A model generated the notes under the pieces. It did not search any database. It worked only from the letters and a program-made list of their open reading frames with translations, and had not been told where the DNA came from. From Pelagophyceae sp. CCMP2097 (Eukaryota; Sar; Pelagophyceae): DNA of 64,000 bases. The stretch covers positions 260,275 to 324,274 of the forward strand of contig MU657211.1 of the NCBI GenBank assembly GCA_026770575.1. The letters are read 5' to 3'. Positions 32,051-42,539 of this stretch are shown one piece after another; position 1 is the first letter of the stretch, and every line of letters begins with the position of its first letter. The translations under genes and the position numbers were made by a program.

Positions 32051-32967
32051 CGCGTGGACAGCGGTGGGAATTCATTTAAGGGTGAAGTGAATTATTCTTG
32101 AATAAATTCACTTCGCCATATTCACTTCACTTCACTCGTCACTTCACTACCGTCGAACATTTGTGAAGGACTTCATTAATGACTTCACCAACCTCGGCCG
32201 CGCCACCGTCGAACGTCGCTGTTCGGTCCCCGGAGGAGGTCCCACCGTCTCTCTGAGGTCTCCGGAGGACCGGAGGGAGTCGCACTGCCCTTGAGCAGAC
32301 GTCCTGGGGCCATTGGTGGCGCATACAGCCGTCGGCGGACGAGCCTTGCGATTTGGAAGGGACATATTTTGGCGTCGAGCTGGCGTCGAGCTTCTGCGAG
32401 CGCATCAACTCCGCGGCGAACCTCGTGCTCACCAAGGGCAACTCGGTCCTCGCCAACGAGGAGATCGATATGTGCACGACGCTGCGCATGAACCGAACGT
32501 TCATGCAGTTCATGCGCATCCACTATAACCACATCTCGCTCCAGCAGTACAAGATGACTGTCGTCACGGAGGAGGACAACGAGCCCGACGAGCCGTGATT
32601 CCCGTGCCCCTCCAAAATGTGCCGTGCCTGCGATCCCGCGCCGCACCGCCCAATCCCTCGCCGCCCTGCGGCGGCGACGACGACGCGCCCGCCGTCGTCT
32701 CCGCCGCGCTCTGGCGCATACAGCCGCCGACGCACCGCCGCCGCCGCCGCCGCCGCAGGAGACGGGCTAGCGCTTAAGCGTGGTTCGCTCATTTTTCAGC
32801 GAAGGCCTAGGAAAACCCGCAGATTCACTGATCACTTCACATTCACCAGGATTTGCAGCCGTAGTGAACGTCATTCACTCGTCACTCACTACCACCGAAC
32901 ATTTGAGACCTCGCGTGAATATTCACTTACTTTGAATTTCCAGTGAATTCCCACCGCTGCGCGTGGA
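32051..32967. mobile_element. non-autonomous hAT-like transposon with target duplications
   Basis: The element itself is 32059-32959 (901 bp). Both ends are the perfect 16-bp inverted repeat CAGCGGTGGGAATTCA (32059-32074 and the complement at 32944-32959). It is flanked by perfect 8-bp direct repeats CGCGTGGA (32051-32058 and 32960-32967). Eight-base target duplications with CAG...-type termini are hallmarks of the hAT superfamily. Subterminal TTCACT-type repeats occur at both sides, and a block of about 30 bp (CTCGTCACT...CGAACATTTG) is present in direct orientation near each end (32134-32163 and 32878-32905). No transposase is encoded. Confidence 0.92.
32290..32598 (+). pseudogene. gene fragment carried inside the hAT-like element
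   Basis: A frame open from about 32303 to the stop at 32596-32598 encodes a well-formed, balanced peptide: GTYFGVELASSFCERINSAA, then NEEIDMCTTLRMNRTFMQFM, then HISLQQYKMTVVTEEDNEPD. A ...TTGAGCAG acceptor-like site lies at 32293-32301. There is no start codon or upstream exon in the element, so it looks like a captured 3' exon from a host gene. A 15-bp piece of its 5' part (TGGCGCATACAGCCG) is repeated at 32711-32725. I do not recognise the donor gene. Confidence 0.5.
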
Positions 32968-33152
32968 TTCATAAGAGGCCCCATCGACGCTGCCGAGGAG
33001 GAGTAACCCGCCACAAGCAACCCGCCGATTGCAAGACCAAGATTTTTAACGGAACTCTCCCATAACACCGGACTCCGACTCGTGCGAAGATGCGTTTACA
33101 ATCTCTGTGCATGTGAAGCAGACGTTCCAACGCCGCGGTCGGACGAGCCGCG

Positions 33153-34184
33153 ATGGTCGCGCTCGACGACCTTTCGGAGCTGTTCTCCTCGAAGCTGCCG
33201 ACGAAACTCGACGCCTTGCTCCTTTGTGGTGCGTCGCAGTGGAAAATCGCCTCCCTTTGGATGACCGACTCTCACGCCGACGGACGCGCCGTCGGAGGAG
33301 AGGCGCGTTCCAATTATCCCGGGAGGCAAGGCGCGGGAGGCGCGCCGGCCATCTTCGTGCTCGCGCCGCCGGCTTGAGGAGACTTGCCAGTCGCGCCGCC
33401 GCGGCCGAGAGGCGTTTCGAGAAACACTCCTCGTCTTCTTGGCGAATTTTTCTCGCGGTGGGCCCGGCGCCGTCGGCGGGCGACGCTCGGTTTGCCGAGG
33501 GCGGTCCGGCCGCCGCTGACGTTTGCCGCTCGCAGGGCTCGTCGCCTTTGCGCTCGTACTGCTCGGTCGCGCCGGCGTCTCTTCGCCGCGGCGGCCCCGG
33601 CGCGAGGGCTGACGCGCCTCCCGCGCAGGCGGCTGGGCGCAGCGCCGGCGAGACGAGCGGGCGACTTCGGCCGCTCCGAAGAAGCGAAAAGCTAAAGCCC
33701 ACGCCCGAAAGGACGGCGACAAGCGCCCTTCCGACGCCGGCGGCCCCGCCGAGCCCGCGGCCCCAAGGACACAGGCGTCCAACGGGTCGACGGCCGTCAG
33801 CGGCAACGGCGCCGACGACGACGACGTCCTTGAACCCTCGGCAGCGTCCGCCGGCCAACCCCGAGACGCGCGCTTTGCGAGTCGCCGAGAGGCCTTTGAA
33901 GCTGCGCCTTTGATCGGACGTTGCGGCCGAGTCGATGGACTTGCACCGTCGTCGTACGATCGATGAAACGCGCCCCTATCAACAATGCGACGCGCCCGTA
34001 GGAACCGCCGGCGCTGATCGACGAGACGGACGAGGCCGACGACTTTGAGCTCTTCACCGCCGAGCCCGAGCACACCGAGTGGATGGACGTCAAGGTCAAG
34101 CCGCGAAAACGCAAAAGCGCCGGCAGGCTAAACGCCGAGGAGCACGACGGCAGGCCACGCGCCGAGGAGAAAGAGCAGCCCTGA
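33153..34184 (+). CDS. basic, probably nuclear protein, unknown
   Basis: I do not recognise the family. Exon 1 is 33153-33228, MVALDDLSELFSSKLPTKLD, ending at a GTGCGT donor. A middle exon ends near 33926 and starts near 33628 (two candidate acceptors); it contains the bipartite-NLS-like KKRKAKAHARKDGDKR and DDDDVLEPSAASAGQPRDAR. The last exon, 34002-34184, is acidic then basic: ALIDETDEADDFELFTAEPE, then KVKPRKRKSAGRLNAEE. Phases agree for the last junction (phase 0). Intron 1 is about 400 bp, long for this region, so a small exon may have been missed. Confidence 0.5.
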
Positions 34185-34324
34185 GGCGCCCGCTAGGCCC
34201 GACGACGAAACCAAAACCATTGCAGCCGCCACACTGCACAAATGTGTCCCGCATCCGCGGCCCGAGGCACTCTCGTCGCGGTTGTTCCGCGATTATCATA
34301 TACGTTCGGGAGGTCTTCCGTTTC

Positions 34325-35898
34325 CTAGAACGAGTCGAGGTCGTGGAGGATCTGCGGCATGATGGGGATGACCTTGAAGACGTCGTTCTTTGGCAGCTTG
34401 GACGTTGTCGTGGGGATGGAGTCGGTGACGTAAAACGACTCGAAGACGTCGCGGTCGCCGCCTGGTGTTTCGGGCGTCGAAGCAAGTGGTTGAGACGAGA
34501 CCCGGCGGTGTCGGACGTCGAAGAAAGTGGTTTCGTGCGCACCTCTGGAGAAGCGCAGGTAAGCGTCCTTTGGGAAGACGGCGTGCGCGACAAACGCGGA
34601 CACCGACGCGGCGCCGAGCCTGCGGGGAGCCGAGTGGCGAGGCGCGCCGTTGGGGCGCGCAGGCGCGTCTTTGTAAAGTGCGCCGTACGACCGTGTCTCT
34701 TTTTTTGGGAAAGCGGCGTTCCTCGCGCGAGTGCGCCTCCACGGGAGAGGCGGCGCACTTTTTCAGCGCGACGCCGCACTCGTAGAGCGTGCCTCCCGTC
34801 TGCACGAGGTCGTCAACGATGATGATGTGCCTGCCATCCGGGTGGCCGTCCTGGACGGAGATTTCGCGCAAGTCGCCGTTGCGAACCTTGCCGCAGACCT
34901 AGCATCGCTCGTCGTCAGCCGCCCACGCCGGCCACGGATCCCCCCCCCCCCCGTCACGCCTCCGCTCCCGTCGTCGGGCTGCGGCGGTCCATCATTGGGC
35001 CCTTTTTCGGCGCGGGCGATTCGCGATGATCTCGTAGTCTTGCGAATCAAACATGTGCTTGAAGCGCTTGGCGGCGCCGTCGTCGGGGAACGCGACGGCG
35101 TCGATCTTGCGGTCGCCCTTCTCCTCTCGGAGCGCGGAAAGGAGGCGCGGGACCGTCGTCTTCAACGATGCAATCGTGTTCCCGTGGAGATAAAAGCGGT
35201 TCTGCAAAGTGTGCAGGTCGTAGAGGATGAGTCTGGTGGGCCGGCCGCAGCTCGGGAGCGCGGAGAAGAGCTGGGCGTAGGTGTTGGCAGTCGCCACCTC
35301 GCCTTCGGTGATGACGCGCTCCATGGTCCCGGTCGGATAGTACGGCAGCACAATGGTCAGCGACTCGACAAACGACTGGAGCAGCATGACCATGACCTGG
35401 GAAATGGTCATATGATGCGATGAATCGGACATTGGCATGACGTTACCTGGAACTGCGACAGCGTGACGTCGTTGTTGTGGAACGAGGCGACCATCAAGAC
35501 GTGCTCGCCCGCGATGAGGTTGTGCGGCGAGAAGCCGCCGACGACGATCTTGTCCGTCCCGTCGGCGAACTTGCCCCATTGCGTCGGATGGAATCGGAAC
35601 CGGTCCGGGGACGAGGCCTAAACCAGGGTGGAAAACGCCCAACGGCCTTTTTGAAACCGGCGATACGCACCTCGATTGAGAGCGCTAAGTCCTCGCAGGC
35701 CGGGGCGGCGATGATCTGGTAGCGCTTCTCGCCGCGGCGTTTGGTCTGGCGGTCGTACTCCATTTTGTCGTAAATCTCCCGGACGTCGTTCTGCGCCAGC
35801 GCCGCAACCGGCTTCGTGCGCCGCGGGGCGGACGACGGCGCAAAGGCGGATGAGGAACCGAACCAGCCGACGCAGAGCACCGAAACTGAATGCCGCAT
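34325..35898 (-). CDS. PRS: ribose-phosphate pyrophosphokinase, plant class II type
   Basis: Makes PRPP from ribose 5-phosphate (plant class II enzymes can use nucleotides other than ATP). Six exons: 35898-35671, 35617-35447, 35396-35025, 34898-34759, 34619-34543, 34461-34325 (374 aa). Motifs: QWGKFADGTDKI, GEHVLMVASF, LPYYPTGTMERV, ATANTYAQLFSALPSCG, LILYDLHTLQNRFYL, AFPDDGAAKRF, and the PRPP-binding loop IIIVDDLVQTGGTLYECG, ending SFYVTDSIPTT and LHDLDSF. The N-terminus, hydrophobic then GSSSAFAPSS, resembles the bipartite plastid signal of heterokont algae with the ASAFAP motif, so plastid targeting is likely. Intron 3 appears to be GC-AG (donor GCGAAT). Intron 2 resembles the LINE tail. 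Confidence 0.93.
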
Positions 35899-36258
35899 CC
35901 GACTCGGCCCGGGAGATTAGGAACTTGACTTATCGCCAATAATGATGCACCTCGCTCGCTGAAACGGACGGCGTTAAAGGTTAGTACCGGCGCCGGCGCC
36001 AGTGTGCGTCACTGGCAGGCCTGCGCCGCGGCGCTCTGCTGCCAGACTGCGGGGTGCTTACGGTCGCGCGGACCGTCGTTGCTGATGGCTCCCGAGCCCC
36101 CATCGACAAGGACCGTGGCGACGTCGCCACCAAAAGTCGGTCGAGCCCATAAGTCCGCGAGCGAGTGCGTTATCGAGTGAATCGGCGCGGATCGGGCGTG
36201 GTCGGCCGGCCGCGCTCTGCGTGGTGAGCGGCGCGCGCACCGGCGGCGGCGGTGGGGC
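35899..36258. promoter_or_regulatory. upstream region of the PRPP synthetase gene
   Basis: 360 bp between the PRS start and the 3' end of the next minus-strand gene. A short AT-rich patch (35925-35990) lies just upstream of the PRS start. No gene seen. Confidence 0.4.
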
Positions 36259-38810
36259 CTAGGCGGCCTCCCAGGCCGTGCCTGCGTCGTGGACCATGTT
36301 CCGCCCGACGAAGCGGCAGACCTAGCGGGCGCATGTTCCGGCCGACGAAGCGGCAGACCTAGCGCGGACTTGGGCGCGCTGGAGGCGCCGGAGTTCGCAC
36401 CTCTGCGCCGTAGAGCTGGTCGCAGCCGCGGTCGTCGTGGTACATGAGCCTGCGGCGCGCGGTGGCCGCCGCGCCGCGGAGAGGCGCGGGAGAGGCGGCG
36501 AGAAAGCGCACCGGCGGCTCTGCTTGGAGAACATGGCGTAGAGCCGCTCGGCGTCGCCGCGGTGCTCGTCGTGCCTGCGGCCCCACCGTCTAGGGTGGAC
36601 GCGCCTCGCCTTTGCAGTGCGACGGACCTCGGGACGATCAGTAGCGCGGGGAATTCGAGGGGCTCGTGGGAGAAGAGGGGCTTGGCGAATCCGTCCTTGC
36701 GGGCGCCGCGGTGGAGGCGGTAGTCGTCGGCGCCGCCGAGGGTTCGCCGGATCTCGCGGGCCAAGTCCGCGCCCGCGCCGTCGAGCTCCCGCGCCCATCC
36801 AGACTCGCGCGCCGCCACGCAGCAGCCGGCGACGGGGAGGAACCAGGCGCCGCCGGCCTCGGCCACGCGGCCGCGCATGGACTCGGGCCACCGCGCCGCC
36901 GCACAGCCAGCCGCGCCGCCGGCCGCGTCGCCGCAGCCGTGCAGGGCGTCTGCGAGGTGCCCCGCGGCGGCGAGGGCCCAGAGCGTGGCCATGACCTCAG
37001 CGCCGACGCCGTGCGCAACAACAAAACGGCAGCCGATTTCCTCGTCCGCGCGCCAGAGGACGCCGTCGTCGCAGAGGAAGCGGATGATGTGCGAGAGCAC
37101 GCGCGCCGCGACGCCTTCCCACGCGCTCAAAAGCAGACATAGGGCGGAGCACGGCGGGCGCACCATAGCCGGACTCGCCCCTTCTCCACCAGCCTTGCTT
37201 GATGAGCAGGTTCCAGGGGACGATGTCCATCTGTTTCGTCCGCTGGAGGTGCGACCCGACCTCGCGCAGCGGCAACGACCTGGGGGCGCCGTCGAAGTGC
37301 GGACCGAAGTGCGGACCAGAGAAGGCCCGACGTACGTTTTGGCGCCCCAGCCGCCGAGGAACGCGCAGCGGATCGGCGCCCGAGAGGCGCGGCCGTCCGA
37401 GCCCACGAACCGCGGCACGATGTCCGGCGGCGCCTCGAAGGCGCTCGCGTCCTACGCCGTTGTCAAGGGCCCGGCCGCTCGAGGGGCCGGTGTCCCGAGG
37501 GCCGCGCCGTCGGACCGGCGCAGTGCGAAGAGGACCCCTCTCGTCCCCCCATCGAGGGACGAGCACCTTGTTCAGCCGGTATCTCCGGGCGCACAAGTCG
37601 TCGATTTCCTACGCGCGGCGAGTGACCCGACTAGCCCCCTTCCTGTGCGATGAACAACTGCGGCCCAGACGGCGCCAATAGGAGGCTCACGAGCGCGGAG
37701 AGGGGCACCCAGCCGCGCGCGGGCTCCGAGATGCGAGCCCCTGTGGATCAGTCGGTCGAACGTCCATCGCGGCACCGCGTCGCTCCTCCACAAGGGCCAC
37801 TCACAGCAGTGCGCGCTGTCTTGGTCAAAGGGCGGCGGCTTGAAATCGACGACGGTGACCTACGGCGGCGATGGGACGGCTCCCAAGCCGCAGCGCGGGA
37901 GCGGCAGCGGTATGGGGGCCAAGGAACAAGGCACCTTACCTTTTCACGGTGCTTGCGGAGCTTGGCGACGGGCCGGCCGCGGTCGTCGACGACGCTGAGG
38001 AAGAGCGCCGCGACGTCGGCCTCCGGCGCCTCGACGCTGCGGGCGGCGGCGGGCGCGACCCTAGGGACGTGCACGCTTGTCGCACGCTCGTCCGACGGCG
38101 CCGGCCACGGGACCCGCCCCTCGCGGCCGGCGCGGGGGCGCGTGCACGCGACGGTGGACGCCAGGCTGCTTCCGAGGCCATCAAAGACACTTTGCGCACT
38201 CTTCGTCGCTCGGGGGCTCCTCGGCAAGCAGCTTGAGCGAACACCAGCCTGCGCGGCGCGCTTTTCCGCGGCGCGGGCGGCCGAGAGTCCTCACCGCGCG
38301 CCGGGGCGTCGATGCGGACGCGGACCGTTTGATCGGCCGTTTCTTGGTACGCGGACGCGTCGCCGCGGGCGGCCGAGACGCGCGCCCCACGCGGCAGTTG
38401 CGCCACTGTCGGCGTGTCGACGGAGACGCCCTCGCGCACGACGCAGCCGCGCGCGCCCACGACGACGTACCACTGTGTCGCCTACACTTGCGCGGGTGCG
38501 CCGGGGAAGCCTTGGCACGCGGGGAAGCGTCCAACGGGCAAATCGGATATGCGGCGAGGAGGCGGTGCCGCACGGCGTTTTGCGCTTGGGTCGGCGGTTG
38601 CGGCGGCACGGGCGGCGGCTCCGGTTCGGCTGCGGCGGTGTCGGCGTTTATTACGAGGTGGCTACCTTGCGGGAAATCTTCCCGGAGGCGCCTGAGCAGG
38701 CCGTCGGCGCTTGCGCCTGCGGCGGCCGCCGCCGCGTCGGCGCCCTGCGAAGACAGCTCGAGCCCCAGGGCCTCGAACCAGAACGGCGCGTCGTCGCGCG
38801 CGCGCGTCAT
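36259..38810 (-). CDS. SH3-like domain protein, unknown, 12 exons
   Basis: Exons: 38810-38574, 38481-38295, 38248-38191, 38057-37940, 37859-37671, 37608-37567, 37451-37336, 37279-37190, 37125-36628, 36589-36512, 36449-36401, 36321-36259; all phases agree (574 aa). The N-terminus is Ala/Pro-rich. Residues about 80-165 look like an SH3-type barrel: TQWYVVVGARGCVVREGVSV ... VRVRIDAPARGWCSLKLL, with the typical GWCSL ending. The rest has no motif I can name: PDIVPRFVGSDGRASRAPIR, QMDIVPWNLLIKQ, VAARVLSHIIRFLCDDGVLW and a terminal LMYHDDRGCDQLYGAE. The ATG at 38810 is the first in the open region. Start is 177 bp from the divergent MFSD1-like gene. The last acceptor is duplicated (see findings). 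Confidence 0.7.
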
Positions 38811-38986
38811 CTGGGCTTCGCGCCGCGGAACAATTCTCGGCGTCGCCAAAGTTTGGCGAAGGGTAAGCGTTTTGCAGCGACTCGGACTGGAGGTCTGCCA
38901 CTCGTGCGCTACTCTTCATCTGCAAGGCGGACAAGGAGACCGGTCCTGCGTCACTACTTGGAGCCGTTGGCGCTGGCGCTGCGCGT

Positions 38987-40294
38987 ATGGCGCGGCCGCC
39001 GTACTTGCTGGCTCTTTGTTTGATCTGCTCCGTTTCCATCTCCAACTACTTCGCATACCATGCACCTTCCGCTACAGTCGCGCGGTGGGAGCACCGCTAC
39101 AACCTCTCCACGCGCGAGTTCGGCGGCTTGTTTACGATCTATTCGGCGCCAAATGTGGTCCTCGTCTTCTTCTCAGGCAAGCTCGTAGACAGGTACGGCG
39201 TCCGGTCCGCCGCCGTCGGGTTCAACATACTCATCGTCCTGGGCATGATCGCCTGCGCTCTGGCGCCGCGAAACGGCGCCAACCTTCTTGGCGCGTCGCC
39301 CTACGCCTGGCTCCTCTTGGGCCGCACTCTGCTGGGCTTGGGCGGCGAGAGCGTCTGCGTCTGCGTCTTCGTCATGCTCTCAAAGTGGTTCCGCAAGCGA
39401 GGCTTGCTCAACACGGCCATGGCCCTGAACCAGGCCACGGTCCAGGTCCTCGGCTCCTCGGCCGCGTTCTACGTCCTTCCGAGGTGCTCCTTGAAGAGGT
39501 CGCTCTGGCTCGCCGTCGGCGTGGCCATGGCCTCGCTCCTCGCGACCGTCGCGTACCACCGCGTCGAAGCCGCCTGGGAGGCCCACCTCGACGACGAAGA
39601 GGAAGAGGCCGCGCCGGGCTACGCCGCCGTCGCGCAGGCCGAGGCAAAGGAAAAGGAGGCAAAACCCATGGCCTCGCGCGTGTTTTGGGTCATACTGGTG
39701 CAAATCGCCTTCACGACGCCCGTCCTCTACACCTTTACGGCCTTTGGCGCCGCGTACCTCGACGAAGACTTCCCGAACGTCGAGCGCGGCGCAGACGCTG
39801 TTACCGTGCTTTACCTCGCCATCGCGACCGCGCCCTTGGCCGGCGCCATCGTGGACCGCACGGGCCGGCGCGCTTTGGTGCAGTGCGCGGCGACGGCGCA
39901 GATCCCGTTGGCCCTCGCCGCGCTGGCGTTGAGATTGCTCCGGCCGTCGGTCTGTTTGGGATGGATGGGCGTCTCCTACGCTTTTTCCGAACCCAACAGC
40001 CTCGCTTTGGTCGCGCTGGCCGTCGAGCCGGAGTGGCAAGGCACCGCCTTTGGTCTCGAGGGCTGCGCCATCTCCGCGGCGCTGTTAATCGAACCCCTCG
40101 TCGTGGGGGCCATGCGCGACGCGACTGCATCTTTTCAAGCGTCGATTTGGCTCTTCGTCGCGCTCACCGCCGCCGGCGCAATCGCCTCGCTTTTTCTACT
40201 CGTCACCGACACGGACAACCTCCTCAACCAAAAGCCAACGCGCGCGCGGCGGGTCGCCATCGACGCCGCCGACCAGACGCCGACGCCGACGTAA
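38987..40294 (+). CDS. MFSD1-like major facilitator transporter
   Basis: Intronless, 435 aa, twelve predicted hydrophobic helices in two bundles. The N-terminal region fits the MFSD1 group (lysosomal dipeptide exporter in animals): YLLALCLICSVSISNYFAYH, FTIYSAPNVVLVFFSGKLVD, then RYGVRSAAVGFNILIVLG and the LLGRTLLGLGGESVCVCVF loop characteristic of that group. A Glu-rich cytosolic loop (EEEEEAAPGY) separates the halves. Substrate is unknown here; small peptides or organic solutes are inference. The start ATG gives the first helix directly. It shares a 176-bp upstream region with the SH3-like gene. Confidence 0.85.
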   Translation: MARPPYLLALCLICSVSISNYFAYHAPSATVARWEHRYNLSTREFGGLFTIYSAPNVVLVFFSGKLVDRYGVRSAAVGFNILIVLGMIACALAPRNGANLLGASPYAWLLLGRTLLGLGGESVCVCVFVMLSKWFRKRGLLNTAMALNQATVQVLGSSAAFYVLPRCSLKRSLWLAVGVAMASLLATVAYHRVEAAWEAHLDDEEEEAAPGYAAVAQAEAKEKEAKPMASRVFWVILVQIAFTTPVLYTFTAFGAAYLDEDFPNVERGADAVTVLYLAIATAPLAGAIVDRTGRRALVQCAATAQIPLALAALALRLLRPSVCLGWMGVSYAFSEPNSLALVALAVEPEWQGTAFGLEGCAISAALLIEPLVVGAMRDATASFQASIWLFVALTAAGAIASLFLLVTDTDNLLNQKPTRARRVAIDAADQTPTPT

Positions 40295-40506
40295 AAGCCA
40301 TCTTTGGACGCGCAAGACCCCATCGTTGAATCGCATCTCGGAATGGAGCACATGCCGAGTCGGCGGCTTCCAGTACGAGCGGCGTGTTTTGAACCGCCTG
40401 GACCAGCGACGAAGAGTGGAGCACTCTGCGGCCGCAGCCTGGGTGCCCCGAACGATAGCGTTTCGTGGGATTGGGGTGCATTACAGGAAGGCTTTTAGCC
40501 GGGCGA

Positions 40507-42539
40507 TCATTTTGGGCCTTTTGATCTGTCGGCGAGTGACCGCATCGAGTGTACGACGGGTCGAAGCTTGTCCACGGCGTGCGGGGGGAGGCCGATCTCG
40601 CCGAGGTCGGCGTCCTCGAGGTAGCAGAGGCCCTGGACGCCCTCGACTTGGTTGTCGATGAAGCAGGGCATGAACGACTCGAGGCCCAGGGCGCCCAGCA
40701 AAGCGTACAGCTCGCCGTCCGCGGGCGCGGATTCGTACGATGTCGGCGCGGAAACGTACGATGTTGGCGCGGCGCCGTAATTCTGCGCGGCGCCGTACGC
40801 TGTGTGCGCGGCGCCGTACGCTGTGTGCGCGGCGCCGTACGCGGGCACCGGCGGTGCGGGCGATGGCGCGTAGTCCGAGGGCGGGGCGTCGATTGGCCGT
40901 GCGGGCGGGCAAGTGACCGTATCGTGGTACGGCGGCGGCGGAGGCTTGCCGTAATGCGCGTGCGATCCGCGGCCGCCGCGGTCGAGGGCCGAGCGCTCGA
41001 GGGCGAAGCGCACGGCGGCCTCTTCTGCGATTTTGTCCTCTCTTTCCAATCTCGCCGAGAGCGCGATCGCGGCCGCGAGGCCGACGTCGTCTCGCGCGTT
41101 TGCGGCGGCGTGGGCGCGGTGCTCCGTCTCCGAGAGCGCGACGGCGGCGGCCTCGGCGGCCGCCTCTCGCTGGAGGCGGAGCTTTTTGAGGTGACTCTCG
41201 GATTCAGCTTCAGCCTCTGATCGGGCCAGCGCCACAGCCCAGTCGCGGGCCTCGACGGCCTTACGCTGCAAAGCCTCGGCCTCGGACCGCTCGAGCGCAG
41301 CCGCCCAGTCGCGCTCCTCGGCGACGCGGCGCGTTTCGCGCGCCTCGTGCGCGGCGACTTGTGAGAGCTGGAGGATCTCGGAAAGGTCCTCGTCACCGCG
41401 CGAATGCGTATTTGAGTCTGCCAGCGACCGCGCCAGCGCCGCCGCGAGGTCCGGCGACGGGTCTGAGGGCGCGCGCCGCGGCGCGGGGGGGTCGTCGAGC
41501 CCCCGCGATTTGCGATATTCGTCGCGGGCCGCCTTTTTCGAAAACTCGAGCGCGCGCCGCAACTCCTCGTCATCCGCTGCCTCGTCGCGGGAATCCTGCT
41601 CGGCGCGCGACTCCCGGAGGGCCTCTTCGTACCGGGCGTCGTCTTGCCCCCCGGCCGGGGGGGCGCCATATGGGGGGCCGTAAGCGTCCGAGCTCAAGGC
41701 GTTGCCCCCCACGCTTGTGTAGGAGAAGTCGTTTTGAGAACGACAAACTCCCTCGTCGCCACCCCCGCCGAGCCTCGAGTTCTCGAGCGTGCGCCTAGCG
41801 TGCGCGGTAAGGGCCTGCCCCCTGCGTCGACGGGACGCACTCGAGGGATAGGGCGTCGGCGTCGTCGTGGCCGTCGGTGCGCCGCGGGGACAACTTTTGG
41901 TACCCGACGACGCGTCCCTGTGTCTTTGGCGCGTCGCAATTGAGGCACGCCCCTCGCCTTCGGAAATTTGCCCGCGAGCAGCCACCGCAGATCCAGTCGC
42001 CCGGTAAAGCGACGTGCCCACCCGAGGTCCTTGACCCCGAGGTCCACGCCTCGTTCTCGTTGTACGCACCATCGCCGTACAGTGCTGCAGCCGGCGACAG
42101 CGCAGACTGGTACGTCCCCGGCGCCGACTGGTACGCCGCCGGCGCCGCGGGGGCGTACGACCCCGGCGCGGGGAACGGCGGTGCGTGGATGGGGGGCGGC
42201 CAGTGCGAGGTGTGGCCGGGCGGCGCCGAGTGCGGCTTCGGCGGCCGCCGGCCGGGGCCGCGCCCCGAAGCCTTTTTCGACTCCGGGAGCTTGCGGGCTA
42301 TCTCCGAGAGCGGCGCGCCGTACGCGTAAGATATAGGACCTACGGCAACCGTCAGCGTCACGCGGGCGCAGCCGCGCTCGTGACTGACAACCAAAGAGCA
42401 GAGAATTCCTCGAATGTGCCTGTTCGGACTGCGGCGCACCTTTCTTCTTTCTCCCCTTTGGCACGGCGCTGTTTGCGCCCGCCGCGCGGTGGGGCGAGCC
42501 TGGACTCTGTTCATCGCCCTCCGAACTAGTCGAGCTCAT
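40507..42539 (-). CDS. UIM-array protein with RanBP2 zinc finger and SAM domain
   Basis: Three exons: 42539-42440, 42339-41841, 41794-40507 (628 aa). After a Ser/Glu/Lys-rich start and a Pro-rich segment, residues about 165-195 form a RanBP2-type zinc finger (WICGGCSRANFRRRGACLNC). The central 250 residues hold about eight ubiquitin-interacting-motif-like helices (DEELRRALEFSKKA, DLAAALARSLADSN, DEDLSEILQLSQ, DWAAALERSEAEA, GLAAAIALSARLE and others). A Tyr/Ala/Pro tandem repeat (AYGAAHTAYGAAH) follows, then a C-terminal SAM domain (LGALGLESFMPCFIDNQVEG to IGLPPHAVDKLRPVV). It is likely a polyubiquitin-binding scaffold; the client is unknown. Divergent from the metacaspase (starts 275 bp apart). 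Confidence 0.85.

Noticed and set aside
38077..40329. A 750-codon plus-strand frame overlapping the MFSD1-like gene
   Set aside because: Arg/Ala-rich shadow in another frame; the MFSD1-like frame has clear membrane helices and family motifs.
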